In this document: positions 1 to 8,035 of the stretch, piece by piece | Layout: the number at the start of each line of letters is the position of its first letter | Position numbering within the stretch: the stretch's first letter is position 1 | Origin: Candidatus Bealeia paramacronuclearis | Lineage (GTDB): Bacteria; Pseudomonadota; Alphaproteobacteria; UBA9655 | Direction: 5' to 3' | DNA: 64,000 nt | Assembly (NCBI RefSeq): GCF_035607555.1 | Contig: NZ_JAVHWZ010000002.1 | Span: 186,001-250,000, forward strand | Notes under the pieces: generated by a model | The model's input: the letters and a program-made list of their open reading frames with translations, nothing else | The model's database searches: none | Told to the model about the DNA's origin: nothing | Translations under genes and position numbers: made by a program

Positions 1-2
1 AG

Positions 3-128
3 GAACTCGCCAAAGATGTGTTGGAAATTATCACTGTTTTTTCGGCCAGATTGTATGGTGCGAGAAGTAAAAAGAACAAGAAATTATTGGAAGGTCTGAA
101 AGAAGCCTACGATGCTGTTAGTTCATAA
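3..128 (+). CDS. tnpA: IS607-family serine recombinase TnpA, C-terminal end (partial)
   Basis: Only the last 41 codons are in the window; the reading frame is open to the left edge. The residues include an FSARLYG segment followed by a lysine/arginine-rich stretch. This is the typical C-terminal region of the resolvase-like recombinases of IS607 elements, which carry out site-specific DNA cutting and joining during transposition. The gene ends at 126-128 and overlaps the tnpB start at 112, suggesting translational coupling. The assignment rests on this short tail plus the neighbouring tnpB. Whether the catalytic N-terminal half is intact cannot be seen. Confidence 0.75.
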   Translation, partial: ELAKDVLEIITVFSARLYGARSKKNKKLLEGLKEAYDAVSS

Positions 129-1308
129 AGTAGAATTGAAGCCAAATAATAAGCAGGCGACTTATTTTAGAAAAGCCTGCGGTGTTGCACGCTTTGCTTA
201 TAATTGGGCTTTAGATCAATGGAAGAAACAATACCAGAATGGTGAGAAGCCTACAGAAATAAGCCTGCGTAAACTTCTCAATGCTTGTAAGGCGGAAGAA
301 TATCCTTGGATGCAAGAGGTCACTAAAAATGCCCCTCAACAAGCCATCAAAAATTTAGGATCAGCTTTTAACCGCTTTTTCCGCAAACAGGGAGGATATC
401 CCAAGTTTAAAAAGAAAGGAATCAGGGATAGCTTTAGAGCGGACAATGGTCCGCCCCAAAAAGGAGAGTCTGCCATTCGTGTGACAGGTAAAAAGATTCA
501 AATTCCTTGTTTGGGATGGGTCAAAATAACAGAGAATTTGAGATTTCAAGGACAAATAAAATCCTTGACGATCTCAAGAGTTGCAGACCGATGGTTTGCA
601 TCCATCAGTGTTGAAATAGACAAACTGCCTCATGTACGCAAGAACCAAGGTATTGTGGGTGTGGATTTGGGTATTACAAAACTGGCAACTTTATCCAATG
701 GCATGGTTGTTGAGGGAGCAAAGGCACATACCGCTTTGCTGAAGAAGTTAAAACGATCTTCTCGACAGCTATCTCGTAAAGATAAAAAGAGTATGAATTT
801 TAAAAAGCATACTCAAAAACTGGCACGTCTTCACGCCCGAATCGCTAATATCAGACGTGATTATCTCCATAAGGCAACAACCGATATTGTCCTGAATCAT
901 CATGAAATTGGCATTGAAAACCTAAATGTCAAAGGTATGTCAGCGAACAGAAAATTAGCTCGACATATTTTAGATCAGTCTTTTTATGAATTCAGGCGTC
1001 AATTGGAATATAAGGCAGGTCTCTATAATGCTCAAATTTTTGTTGCTGATCGGTTCTTTCCGTCAAGCAAGCTCTGCCATAGCTGCGGATGTGTTTATGC
1101 GGATTTAAAGTTGTCGGAGAGACATTGGACGTGTCCACATTGCAACCAATCTCATGACAGAGATGTGAATGCAGCCCTTAATTTACAACGTTTATGTACG
1201 GGCAGCTCGCCCGAAACTTATGCCTGTGGAGTGGGAAGCTCTGGCTCATTTGCTCGTCAAATAAGTGAAACTACCTGCGTTGAATCAGGAATACAACACC
1301 ATGCGTAA
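112..1308 (+). CDS. tnpB: TnpB, RNA-guided DNA endonuclease of an IS607-type element
   Basis: This 398-residue protein has the full TnpB plan. It has an N-terminal helix-turn-helix region. Its RuvC active site is split over Asp185 (GVDLGI), Glu269 (IGIENL) and Asp351 (SHDRDVNAA). A four-cysteine zinc finger (Cys322, Cys325, Cys341, Cys344) lies between the last two. Characterised TnpB proteins use a guide RNA from the element's right end to cut target DNA, helping to retain the transposon and resembling ancestors of Cas12. No catalytic residue is missing and no frameshift is seen, so the protein could be active. The start overlaps the recombinase tail by 17 bases. Confidence 0.92.
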   Translation: MLLVHKVELKPNNKQATYFRKACGVARFAYNWALDQWKKQYQNGEKPTEISLRKLLNACKAEEYPWMQEVTKNAPQQAIKNLGSAFNRFFRKQGGYPKFKKKGIRDSFRADNGPPQKGESAIRVTGKKIQIPCLGWVKITENLRFQGQIKSLTISRVADRWFASISVEIDKLPHVRKNQGIVGVDLGITKLATLSNGMVVEGAKAHTALLKKLKRSSRQLSRKDKKSMNFKKHTQKLARLHARIANIRRDYLHKATTDIVLNHHEIGIENLNVKGMSANRKLARHILDQSFYEFRRQLEYKAGLYNAQIFVADRFFPSSKLCHSCGCVYADLKLSERHWTCPHCNQSHDRDVNAALNLQRLCTGSSPETYACGVGSSGSFARQISETTCVESGIQHHA

Positions 1309-1346
1309 CTTTAGTAAAATATGGTTAGGTTTGGATAAGTTTGTAA

Positions 1347-1829
1347 GAGCGGCATATCAATTTTGAAAATACAAAAGGAGACCTTCAGGCACTTATGTCT
1401 GCGGTGTTTTATTCTGCTTATTTATTGAGCGTGAAAAAGCTGCGCGATCGTTTTTCCGCCGTCACCATTTTGGCTTGGGGCGGAATGGCCAGCGTTTATG
1501 TCTTGGCGATTTTTGCCTTCACAACGGAAACACAAATTGTACCGCAGAGTTTTTACGGCTGGGCCATTTTAATCTCTCTCGCTTTGGTCGGTCAAATTTT
1601 GGGCCAGGGAATGCTGAGCTATGCCATGCGTTATTTTTCCGCTCCCTTTTCTGCAATCATGATCACATTTGTGCCCGTAATTTCGACATTGCTCGCCTGG
1701 GCCATTTTTGGGGAAAGTCTCACATTCTGGAAAATGCTCGGTGGCATCGTGATTCTTTCAGGAATTATCATCACAAAACTAAGTGAAATTAAAACCAACA
1801 CCAAGCTGGAAGACACGATCGAGAACTAA
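1347..1829 (+). pseudogene. EamA/DMT-family permease, C-terminal half (5' part lost to IS607)
   Basis: The frame opened by the stop at 1344-1346 encodes the second EamA repeat of a drug/metabolite transporter. It begins with a typical repeat start (GDLQALMSAVFYSAYLL), followed by about five hydrophobic helices and a hydrophilic tail. Full DMT permeases have ten helices in two such repeats; here the first repeat is missing. The ATG at 1395 lies inside the conserved repeat start, so it is not a natural gene start. The intact gene was probably interrupted by the IS607 element, and its first half may lie left of the window. The substrate cannot be predicted. Confidence 0.8.
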
Positions 1830-1862
1830 GAGAGTGAGACCGTTGGAAAAGGTATTAAAAAG

Positions 1863-2537
1863 TTAAATAATTAGCGTGTGCTCCAAAAGCGCCTCTCTCA
1901 CGAGGGGAATGGTAATGCCACGTTTTTTCCGAAGGGCTTCAGCATTGATATATTCAAGACTTGCCCAAAGCCCCTGATAACTACGGGGAAGATGATGAAA
2001 AAGATAATTCAAAACATCTACAGACAAGGGGATTTGTTGGTCTAAGGCGTACTTTTTAATCAACCCACGCATCAAATGATCATCGGGTTCTTGAATGCCC
2101 ACAGCTATGAGTGCGTTCAATCGAGATTGTAAATCCGGCAATGTGAGTCCCCACTCCCTCGGCGGAGTTTGACTCAATAATAATAAGGACCCATCACCCT
2201 GGCGTGTCGCATTTAAAAAATGAAAAAGGGCTTCTTCATCTTTAACGTATTCTGCATTATCAAGGATGAAGTGGTTTTGTGATTTTGTCAGAATCACCTC
2301 AAGAGTCTCAACCGTAATTTCCTCAGGCCTCAAAAGACGGGCATTGGATTTCCAAATGGAGGCCAGATGTGATTTCCCAGAACCTTGACTGCCATAAATC
2401 AAGAGTGTACGGGAGGGCCATTCAGGCCATTTCCCAAGCCAAGAGAGGGCTTCTTCATTGGATGATGACACAATGAAATCCCCCATTTCAAAAGAGGGAT
2501 GAAGAGTGAGGGGAAGGAGAAATTGGTGAGGATTCAT
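1863..2537 (-). CDS. hda: Hda-like DnaA-homologous regulator of replication initiation
   Basis: The 224-residue protein resembles the AAA+ part of DnaA without its DNA-binding domain. It has a Walker A motif at about residues 49-56 (GSQGSGKS), a Walker B-like segment (FILDNAEYV) and sensor regions further on. Hda/HdaA works with the beta sliding clamp to promote ATP hydrolysis by DnaA, preventing re-initiation. In E. coli the clamp contact is near the N-terminus; the QFLLPL segment at residues 5-10 fits that motif. The start codon overlaps the stop of perM by four bases, so translation is probably coupled. The perM–hda pairing recurs in alphaproteobacteria. Confidence 0.88.
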   Translation of the reverse strand: MNPHQFLLPLTLHPSFEMGDFIVSSSNEEALSWLGKWPEWPSRTLLIYGSQGSGKSHLASIWKSNARLLRPEEITVETLEVILTKSQNHFILDNAEYVKDEEALFHFLNATRQGDGSLLLLSQTPPREWGLTLPDLQSRLNALIAVGIQEPDDHLMRGLIKKYALDQQIPLSVDVLNYLFHHLPRSYQGLWASLEYINAEALRKKRGITIPLVREALLEHTLII

Positions 2538-3637
2538 AAGGTTTTTTCTGATGCCTTCTTCGACTTTACGGTCGTAAGTCCCTTATAAAGGAGGCTGGTT
2601 TTGTATTCTTGAATAGAAAAACGCACAACAACCCCTAAGGCTGCAGCCATGGGCAGGGCAATCAAAACACCGATGAATCCATAAAGAACGCCGCCTGCCA
2701 AAATGGCAAAAATAACCCAAACAGGATGAAGGCCGACCCGATCACCCACGAAGCGTGGAATAAGAAGATATCCTTCCAAAATTTGACCCACTAAAAAGAT
2801 TCCAGCAACCAGCCCAATGGAGGACCAATCGTTGAACTGAGAAAAGGCAATCCCCAAACTCAAAACAAAACCGATGAAGGCTCCGACATAAGGAATAAAG
2901 GCCACACAACCAATGATGGTTCCCACCATGACACTGAAATCCAGCCCTGCAATGGAGAGCATCGTTGCGTAATAAACACCGAGCGTGAGGCAAACAAGGC
3001 CTTGTCCACGGGCATATCCCCCGATAGTTTCATCGATCTCATTCAAGAGATTTCGAATCTTGGGGGCATTTTGAAGTGGCAAAAGAGAATCAATTGCTCC
3101 CGACATTTTGTTCCAATCCCGCAAAAAATAAAACGAAACGATGGGTGTGATTACGATCAAAGAAATGAGATTGGCAAGGGCTAAACCACTGGTGAGTACG
3201 CTTACAATGGCGCGAAGCAACCATCTGACGATATCCATTAAATACTCACTGGCAGTTGATTGGAGTCGTTCAAGATCTGTGGGCTTAATGTAAATGGCCA
3301 GATCATCAATAATGGGCTTAAGGAATGTCATCAAACGGTTTCCATATGTGGGTAATTTTGAAACCAAGAAAGTGAGTTCTGTCTGCAAAAACGGAATTGC
3401 CATAAAAAGAAGAGTCGCCAGAAAGACAAAAAAGGCCCCCACCAAAAGAAGAGCCCCCAAACCACGGTTGATTTTATAGAATTCTAATTTTGAAATGAGA
3501 GGACTTAAGGCATAGGCCACGATAAAACTTGTGATAAATGGCAGAAGAATTGGACGAATCTCATAAATAAATAGAGAAAATGCACCTATAATCCCGATCC
3601 AAAGCCATTTATTCCGAGCACGATCTGAAAGCATCAT
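2534..3637 (-). CDS. perM: AI-2E/PerM-family membrane transporter
   Basis: This 367-residue inner-membrane protein has hydrophobic segments in the PerM pattern: a few N-terminal helices, a long amphipathic middle region, then a C-terminal cluster containing the family's PxxG-rich loops (IPYVGAFIG). Members have been proposed to export small molecules such as autoinducer-2 or to act as sodium/proton antiporters, so the substrate here is unknown. It starts directly after the upstream phosphatidyltransferase stop (no gap) and overlaps hda downstream, so the three genes form a compact transcription unit. ATG codons at 3637 and 3634 are both possible starts. Confidence 0.85.
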   Translation of the reverse strand: MMLSDRARNKWLWIGIIGAFSLFIYEIRPILLPFITSFIVAYALSPLISKLEFYKINRGLGALLLVGAFFVFLATLLFMAIPFLQTELTFLVSKLPTYGNRLMTFLKPIIDDLAIYIKPTDLERLQSTASEYLMDIVRWLLRAIVSVLTSGLALANLISLIVITPIVSFYFLRDWNKMSGAIDSLLPLQNAPKIRNLLNEIDETIGGYARGQGLVCLTLGVYYATMLSIAGLDFSVMVGTIIGCVAFIPYVGAFIGFVLSLGIAFSQFNDWSSIGLVAGIFLVGQILEGYLLIPRFVGDRVGLHPVWVIFAILAGGVLYGFIGVLIALPMAAALGVVVRFSIQEYKTSLLYKGLTTVKSKKASEKTL

Positions 3638-4177
3638 TTAGACATCCTCACGGGTTAAAATCTCAAGTCCCACTTTAACGTAACTGGCACCAGAAATCAG
3701 CGTCGTAATTCCAACCGTCCACGCGATCATTTCCCCCAGAATTGGTATACCGATTATAGCAGGAAGTGGAGAAAGAACATAAACAATATAAAGAAGCTGG
3801 ATCGTCGTATTGATTTTTGAGATTAAAAAAGGCTCCATTTTAAAAGTCTTTGAAAGCAGCCCCAGCAAAATTATACCCCCAATAATAATGGTGTCTCTGA
3901 AAATTACTAAAATCACAACCCAAAGAGGAATAAGGTGTTCATTCCCCAATGCCGCATAAACGCCTACGAGTAAGGCTTTGTCAGCAATAGGATCAAGATA
4001 AGCCCCAAGGGTTGTTCGTTCCTTTAAAATACGCGCCAAAAACCCATCCAAGGCATCCGAAATGCTGGCGATGAGGAAAATGATAAACGCTAAAGATTGC
4101 TCATGAAGTAAAATAAGCCAGACAATAACGGGAACGGATAACAGTCGGGCCAAGGTGATGAAATTGGGCAGGTTCAC
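3638..4177 (-). CDS. pgsA: CDP-alcohol phosphatidyltransferase (PgsA-like)
   Basis: The 179-residue membrane protein carries the complete CDP-alcohol phosphotransferase signature DG-x2-AR-x8-G-x3-D-x3-D at about residues 43-66. These Asp residues bind metal and the CDP-linked substrate. The likely reaction is transfer of phosphatidate from CDP-diacylglycerol to glycerol-3-phosphate, the step to phosphatidylglycerol. A related enzyme specificity cannot be excluded from sequence alone. The start is a GTG at 4177 preceded by an AAGGA ribosome-binding site; the product begins NLPNFITLARL, typical for PgsA. CdsA at 55.4 kb would supply its substrate. Confidence 0.85.
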   Translation of the reverse strand: MNLPNFITLARLLSVPVIVWLILLHEQSLAFIIFLIASISDALDGFLARILKERTTLGAYLDPIADKALLVGVYAALGNEHLIPLWVVILVIFRDTIIIGGIILLGLLSKTFKMEPFLISKINTTIQLLYIVYVLSPLPAIIGIPILGEMIAWTVGITTLISGASYVKVGLEILTREDV

Positions 4178-4192
4178 GAAATATCCTTAAAT

Positions 4193-4807
4193 TTACTGAA
4201 ACACAATCGGAAGATTATGATCTTGGGCCCCGGCCTGAATTTTCTCAAGAGGGAGCGTTGTATAAATTGTCAAAAGTGCCCCTTGATGGGTCATTTGCTG
4301 GAGGGTAATATTTCGAGTATGACAAATTTTTTGAAGTAATCCTGTTTTATTCTTTAAATCCTGAAGTCCAGTAATGGGTATAAAAACAGTAACTTTTCCC
4401 TCTGTTGCCCCCAAAGGATCAAGAGTTTGAGACAATAGATTTGCAGGCGCCGAAGTTGCTGAGATCCAAGCATTTGTAGGCGCGGGGTCAAATTGAAAAC
4501 TTAAAGAGGCCGTATAACTAACAGACGTATTTTTTTCCTGATCAATAGAAAAATCAGCCACCATACTCATGAGCGACTCAAGAGGAGGAACATCTGCACG
4601 GGTAGCCTGGCCAAGATCACCCATATTACTGATGAGTTTTTGATATGCCAAAGCATACCCCTGATTAATGGCATCTTCCCGGGCTTTGGCAGCCGAATCC
4701 GCCGTAGCTGAGACTTTAATGCCCGTCACAAAATATGAATCCCCTTGTGCGCTCAAATCATACGCAATGAAGAGGGCCAAAACTATCAATAACAACACTT
4801 TTTTCAT
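4193..4807 (-). CDS. DUF2066-domain secreted protein
   Basis: The 204-residue protein has an N-terminal signal peptide (hydrophobic core LLLIVLALFIAY, likely cleavage after SAQG). A DUF2066 domain follows, recognised by the opening YFVTGIKV segment and the alanine/lysine-rich helix after it. The function of DUF2066 is unknown. In many alphaproteobacteria it stands just upstream of the CDP-alcohol transferase–PerM–Hda group, as here, with a 15-base gap. A TGAGGA ribosome-binding site precedes the ATG. The purM gene that often lies further upstream is absent, replaced by a secreted orphan gene. Confidence 0.75.
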   Translation of the reverse strand: MKKVLLLIVLALFIAYDLSAQGDSYFVTGIKVSATADSAAKAREDAINQGYALAYQKLISNMGDLGQATRADVPPLESLMSMVADFSIDQEKNTSVSYTASLSFQFDPAPTNAWISATSAPANLLSQTLDPLGATEGKVTVFIPITGLQDLKNKTGLLQKICHTRNITLQQMTHQGALLTIYTTLPLEKIQAGAQDHNLPIVFQ

Positions 4808-4916
4808 GGATGATCCTCAGAATTTTCTACTTTATAAGATTTACTCTATCCTGGCTTTTAAAAAATTTCCAGAGAATCCCAAAATTTGTCCCCACTTCTG
4901 TAACTCTATTCTCCAA

Positions 4917-5336
4917 TCAACGCCGGATTGACTTTTGAACGGCGGTATCAATACACTCCAAATCTAAAATGGGATTTCCATCTTTATCTTTAGGGCCTGG
5001 ATCCCTAATAGTGACCTGAGCCTTTACACAATTTTTACCTAAATTCACTTCTTTATTCTGTTGCGCATCGTTATAGTCATCAACATATAAAACCCATTTA
5101 GACGGCCTTAAAAATTCCGCAGAACACATTCCAAAACTCGTTTTATAAAAAGGAGAAGTTAACTTTGTTTGAGGTTTAAAATCCATCCAGCCTGAGCTCA
5201 ATGGGCACGATCCAATCAAAGTTTGCACGCTTATATTTATTGTCTTTTTTGTCTGATTATCAGCATAAAATGCTAAATCAGCACACGCTGAAAACGACGA
5301 AAACGTTATGGCTAAAAATAAAAAATGCTTCAACAT
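4917..5336 (-). CDS. Secreted protein with one copy of a two-cysteine domain, function unknown
   Basis: The best start is the ATG at 5336. It has an AGGGAG ribosome-binding site and opens a clear signal peptide (LKHFLFLAITFSSFSACA). The longer frame from 5366 has no such support. The mature part (about 120 residues) begins with a strand LAFYADNQT and then has Cys44 and Cys71. The spacing from Asn27 to Cys44 (17 residues) and to the second cysteine matches each repeat of the three-repeat protein at 33.5 kb. Two more cysteines follow (103, 128). No known family was recognised. It is probably periplasmic or exported. It stands alone, convergent with nothing and separated from the DUF2066 gene by about 110 bases. 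Confidence 0.6.
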   Translation of the reverse strand: MLKHFLFLAITFSSFSACADLAFYADNQTKKTINISVQTLIGSCPLSSGWMDFKPQTKLTSPFYKTSFGMCSAEFLRPSKWVLYVDDYNDAQQNKEVNLGKNCVKAQVTIRDPGPKDKDGNPILDLECIDTAVQKSIRR

Positions 5337-5415
5337 GCTGGATCTCCCTAAATTATAGGCATACACTTTTTATACCACGCTTCTGGTTAACAATTTATAA
5401 AGACTGCCACACATT

Positions 5416-6702
5416 TCATCGCCACCATTCGGGGTGGTTTGCGGCGTTCCCCAACATTAATTCCGTCATAGCCCAAACAAGGGCATCCATGCGATCGGGG
5501 GATTTTTTTGTTGATTGAGGGAGATATCCTATCAGCTGTGCCTCAAGGGTCGGAAATACTTTGGCGTGAAGGATTTTACCTCGCTCGTAAAGGGCTGCTA
5601 TGGGTTCAGCCCGGATGGCTTTTCCGCGGGTTGCCCTTACCGCTTTAAAGCTCACCCGGGAGTCTTGGGCGCGAAGCATATCTTCAACCATATCACCTCC
5701 TTGATTGACTTCTGCCACAATGCGGTCGGCTTGAAAGCGATCATAGGCAGCAATGGCCACTTGAATCCATTGGCTGGGACTTCCCTTCATTGAAAGATCT
5801 TCCAAAACCACCCCCCTGCCCTCTTGATCGAGTCCTGCCACAATGATTCCCGTCTCATCACTTCTCGACTTTGAGGTCACGGCCGGATCCAGAGCGACCA
5901 CAATACGGGTAAAAGGCAGACTTGGGGATGCGTCATGCGCACCTTGAATCATCTCTTGTCGCCACAAGGCACCCCGTTCATTTTCCAAAAGCTCCGCATA
6001 AAGCTCTTGAAGACCCAGACGCGTCTCCGAGTAACACGCCTGCATTTCCTCAAGAAACCCTGTCGCTAAATGGGCTTCATTCTCAAACGTAGATCCGCGT
6101 GTCACATGCACCGCGGGGCTTGCTATAAGTGTTTTTAAAAGTTTTAAAGGCCTTGGTGTTGTTGTGATAATGGCACGAGGGTTGTCGCCCAAGCGGAGCC
6201 CCATCATGAGCTGATTCCAAGTTTTTTCTGGATTTTTAAACTTTGCCAATTCATCGACCCACGCAGCATCAAACTGAGGTCCCCGTAGTTGACAAGGAGT
6301 GTCCCCACTAAAGGTTTGGGCAACGCTCCCATTGGGCCACGTCAAAAGGCGCTTTGACGATTCATAATGAGGCCTTTCCCAACTGGGATAAACGGAAAAA
6401 AGTCCTGAGGATCCTTCGATCATGACATGTCTCACGTCATGAGCGGTTTCACCCACCAGCGCAATGCGCTTGGCTTTCCCCTCTTGAACCCAGCGCTTTA
6501 AAGTCTCCGCCCCCGTTCTGGTTTTTCCAAATCCACGACCAGCTAAAATCAACCACGTTCGCCAAAGACCTTTGGGAATACGCTGCGAGGGTCGCGCATG
6601 CCGTACCCAGTTAAATTTTTCTTGTACATTTTTCTTGAGAGTATGGTATTTGATAAACAAGTTTAGCAAAGACGATAATAGCGCAGTTTTTCTTAGGGTC
6701 AT
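5416..6702 (-). CDS. Large terminase subunit of the GTA/HK97-phage type
   Basis: The ATG at 6702 is preceded by AGGAAGGTGG and gives 428 residues; the longer frame to 6777 lacks a ribosome-binding site. The ATPase half has Walker A AGRGFGKT at residues 54-61 and a Walker B WVDEL. The central ITTTPRP-LKLLK region and LGLQELYAELLE segment are characteristic of the DNA-packaging protein of Rhodobacter-type gene transfer agents and related phages. The RNase H-like nuclease half shows VALDPAV and a final DRMDALVWA. All motor and nuclease motifs appear intact. No portal, protease or capsid gene is next to it, so it is an orphan. It diverges from fabI. Confidence 0.85.
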   Translation of the reverse strand: MTLRKTALLSSLLNLFIKYHTLKKNVQEKFNWVRHARPSQRIPKGLWRTWLILAGRGFGKTRTGAETLKRWVQEGKAKRIALVGETAHDVRHVMIEGSSGLFSVYPSWERPHYESSKRLLTWPNGSVAQTFSGDTPCQLRGPQFDAAWVDELAKFKNPEKTWNQLMMGLRLGDNPRAIITTTPRPLKLLKTLIASPAVHVTRGSTFENEAHLATGFLEEMQACYSETRLGLQELYAELLENERGALWRQEMIQGAHDASPSLPFTRIVVALDPAVTSKSRSDETGIIVAGLDQEGRGVVLEDLSMKGSPSQWIQVAIAAYDRFQADRIVAEVNQGGDMVEDMLRAQDSRVSFKAVRATRGKAIRAEPIAALYERGKILHAKVFPTLEAQLIGYLPQSTKKSPDRMDALVWAMTELMLGNAANHPEWWR

Positions 6703-6853
6703 GTTCCACCTTCCTAAGACGCGCTGAGAGGATGAGCATCTCATAAAAATGATCAAAATGCAAGGAAAGAGCCTCAAATGGGCAATTAAGACTTGACGAA
6801 ATCCAATAAAAACAGCATCTGAAAGGTAATTTTTTCTTAAAGGAGTTTTTTTA

Positions 6854-7678
6854 ATGACACAATCTCATTCACAATCTCATTCTTTAATGGCGGGTAAACG
6901 CGGTTTAATTATGGGGGTCGCCAACGACCACTCTTTGGCCTGGGCCATCGCCAGGTACGCAGCCGCTCACGGTGCAGATTTGGCTTTTACCTATCAAGGC
7001 GATGTCTTGAAAAAGCGCGTCGCCCCTTTGGCGGAATCTGTGGGTTCTTCAATTCTTATTCCTTGTGACGTTGCGGACGAAAATGGAATTGCAGAAACTT
7101 TTCAAGAACTTCGTAAAACGTGGGATGAAATCGACTTCGTCGTTCATGCCATTGGATATTCGGATAAAGAAGAGCTCAAAGGCAAATACATTGACGTAAG
7201 CCGCAAGAATTTTAATATGGCTATGGATATTTCTTGCTATTCCTTCACGGAAATCGCCCGGGAAGCCACTAAAATGATGCGCGACGGCGGAAGTCTTTTA
7301 ACTCTGACCTATTATGGCGCTGAAAAAGTCATGCCCCATTATAATGTTATGGGCCTTGCCAAAGCCGCCCTTGAAGCTAGCGTAAAATATCTCGCCGTTG
7401 ATTTGGGTGATCGCAATATCCGCGTGAATGCCATTTCTGCAGGGCCGATGAAAACGTTGGCAGCCTCAGGCATTGGAGATTTCCGTTATATCCTCAAGTG
7501 GAATCAATACAACTCACCTTTAAAGCGCAACATCACCTCTGAAGATGTGGGTGGCGCAGGGCTTTATCTTTTGAGCGATCTTTCCAGTGGTGTTACCGGT
7601 GAAATCCACTATGTGGATTGTGGCTACAATGTGGTGGGAATGAAGGCTATTGATGCTCCGGACATTGCATTGGTATAG
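6854..7678 (+). CDS. fabI: Enoyl-[acyl-carrier-protein] reductase (NADH)
   Basis: The 274-residue short-chain dehydrogenase catalyses the last reductive step of each fatty-acid elongation cycle. The FabI pattern is clear: the nucleotide-binding opening GKRGLIMGVANDHSLAWAIA, and the catalytic Tyr163-x6-Lys170 pair of the FabI type (PHYNVMGLAK). The later segment VNAISAGPMKTLAASGI forms the flexible substrate loop, the usual triclosan-binding region. AAAGGAG precedes the ATG. The first dozen residues (a repeated HSQSHS) are longer than in most homologues. It is probably a single-gene unit and likely essential. Confidence 0.95.
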   Translation: MTQSHSQSHSLMAGKRGLIMGVANDHSLAWAIARYAAAHGADLAFTYQGDVLKKRVAPLAESVGSSILIPCDVADENGIAETFQELRKTWDEIDFVVHAIGYSDKEELKGKYIDVSRKNFNMAMDISCYSFTEIAREATKMMRDGGSLLTLTYYGAEKVMPHYNVMGLAKAALEASVKYLAVDLGDRNIRVNAISAGPMKTLAASGIGDFRYILKWNQYNSPLKRNITSEDVGGAGLYLLSDLSSGVTGEIHYVDCGYNVVGMKAIDAPDIALV

Positions 7679-8035
7679 TTCGCCATCCTCGAAAAATGAA
7701 GCAATCTAAGGCGTTAAAGCACACGCCATAATTCCATTTACAAAAAACAGTTAACACAGCAAAAACATGACACCCCTGCAGACGCGGGGGTGATTCCAAA
7801 TTCAAAGAAAAAACAAGAATTCAATTCAAGTGATTTAAATTCTTTCCGAACTGCATCCACAATACAAAATAATATAAATACAAATCACATTTATTTCTCA
7901 ATTTTTCAAAAACTTAAAATAAAAAATCATTTTTTATGAAATTATTTATTGATCTTTTTAATTGCAATCATTACATATTTTTCAGAAAATACTACAATAA
8001 GTATTTTATAATATTTTATTTAAAGGATGTTAATC
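7679..8035. other. AT-rich intergenic region with one GC hairpin
   Basis: No gene was found in this 357-base stretch. Just downstream of fabI, around 7768-7791, CACCCC and GGGGTG can pair across a short loop. It lacks a T-run, so it is only a weak terminator candidate. The rest is very AT-rich and contains several TATAAT-like hexamers just before the secreted-protein gene at 8036. A promoter there is likely, but I cannot choose one hexamer. Confidence 0.5.

Larger units (their letters stand above)
1..1346 (+). mobile_element. IS607-type transposon, right part (left end outside window)
   Basis: A serine-recombinase gene tail overlaps the start of an intact tnpB gene by 17 bases. This is the usual layout of IS607-family elements. 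The left end lies before the window. The right end lies between the tnpB stop at 1308 and about 1346, where the reading frame of a disrupted DMT permease gene resumes. IS607 elements make no target duplication, so the exact right boundary cannot be fixed without an uninterrupted homologue. The segment between the tnpB stop and the boundary is where the right-end guide RNA (omega RNA) of TnpB elements normally lies. Confidence 0.8.

Noticed and set aside
112-1308. TnpB as a Cas12 effector with a nearby CRISPR array
   Set aside because: The length (398 residues), zinc finger and overlap with a serine recombinase fit a transposon TnpB, and no repeat-spacer array is present.
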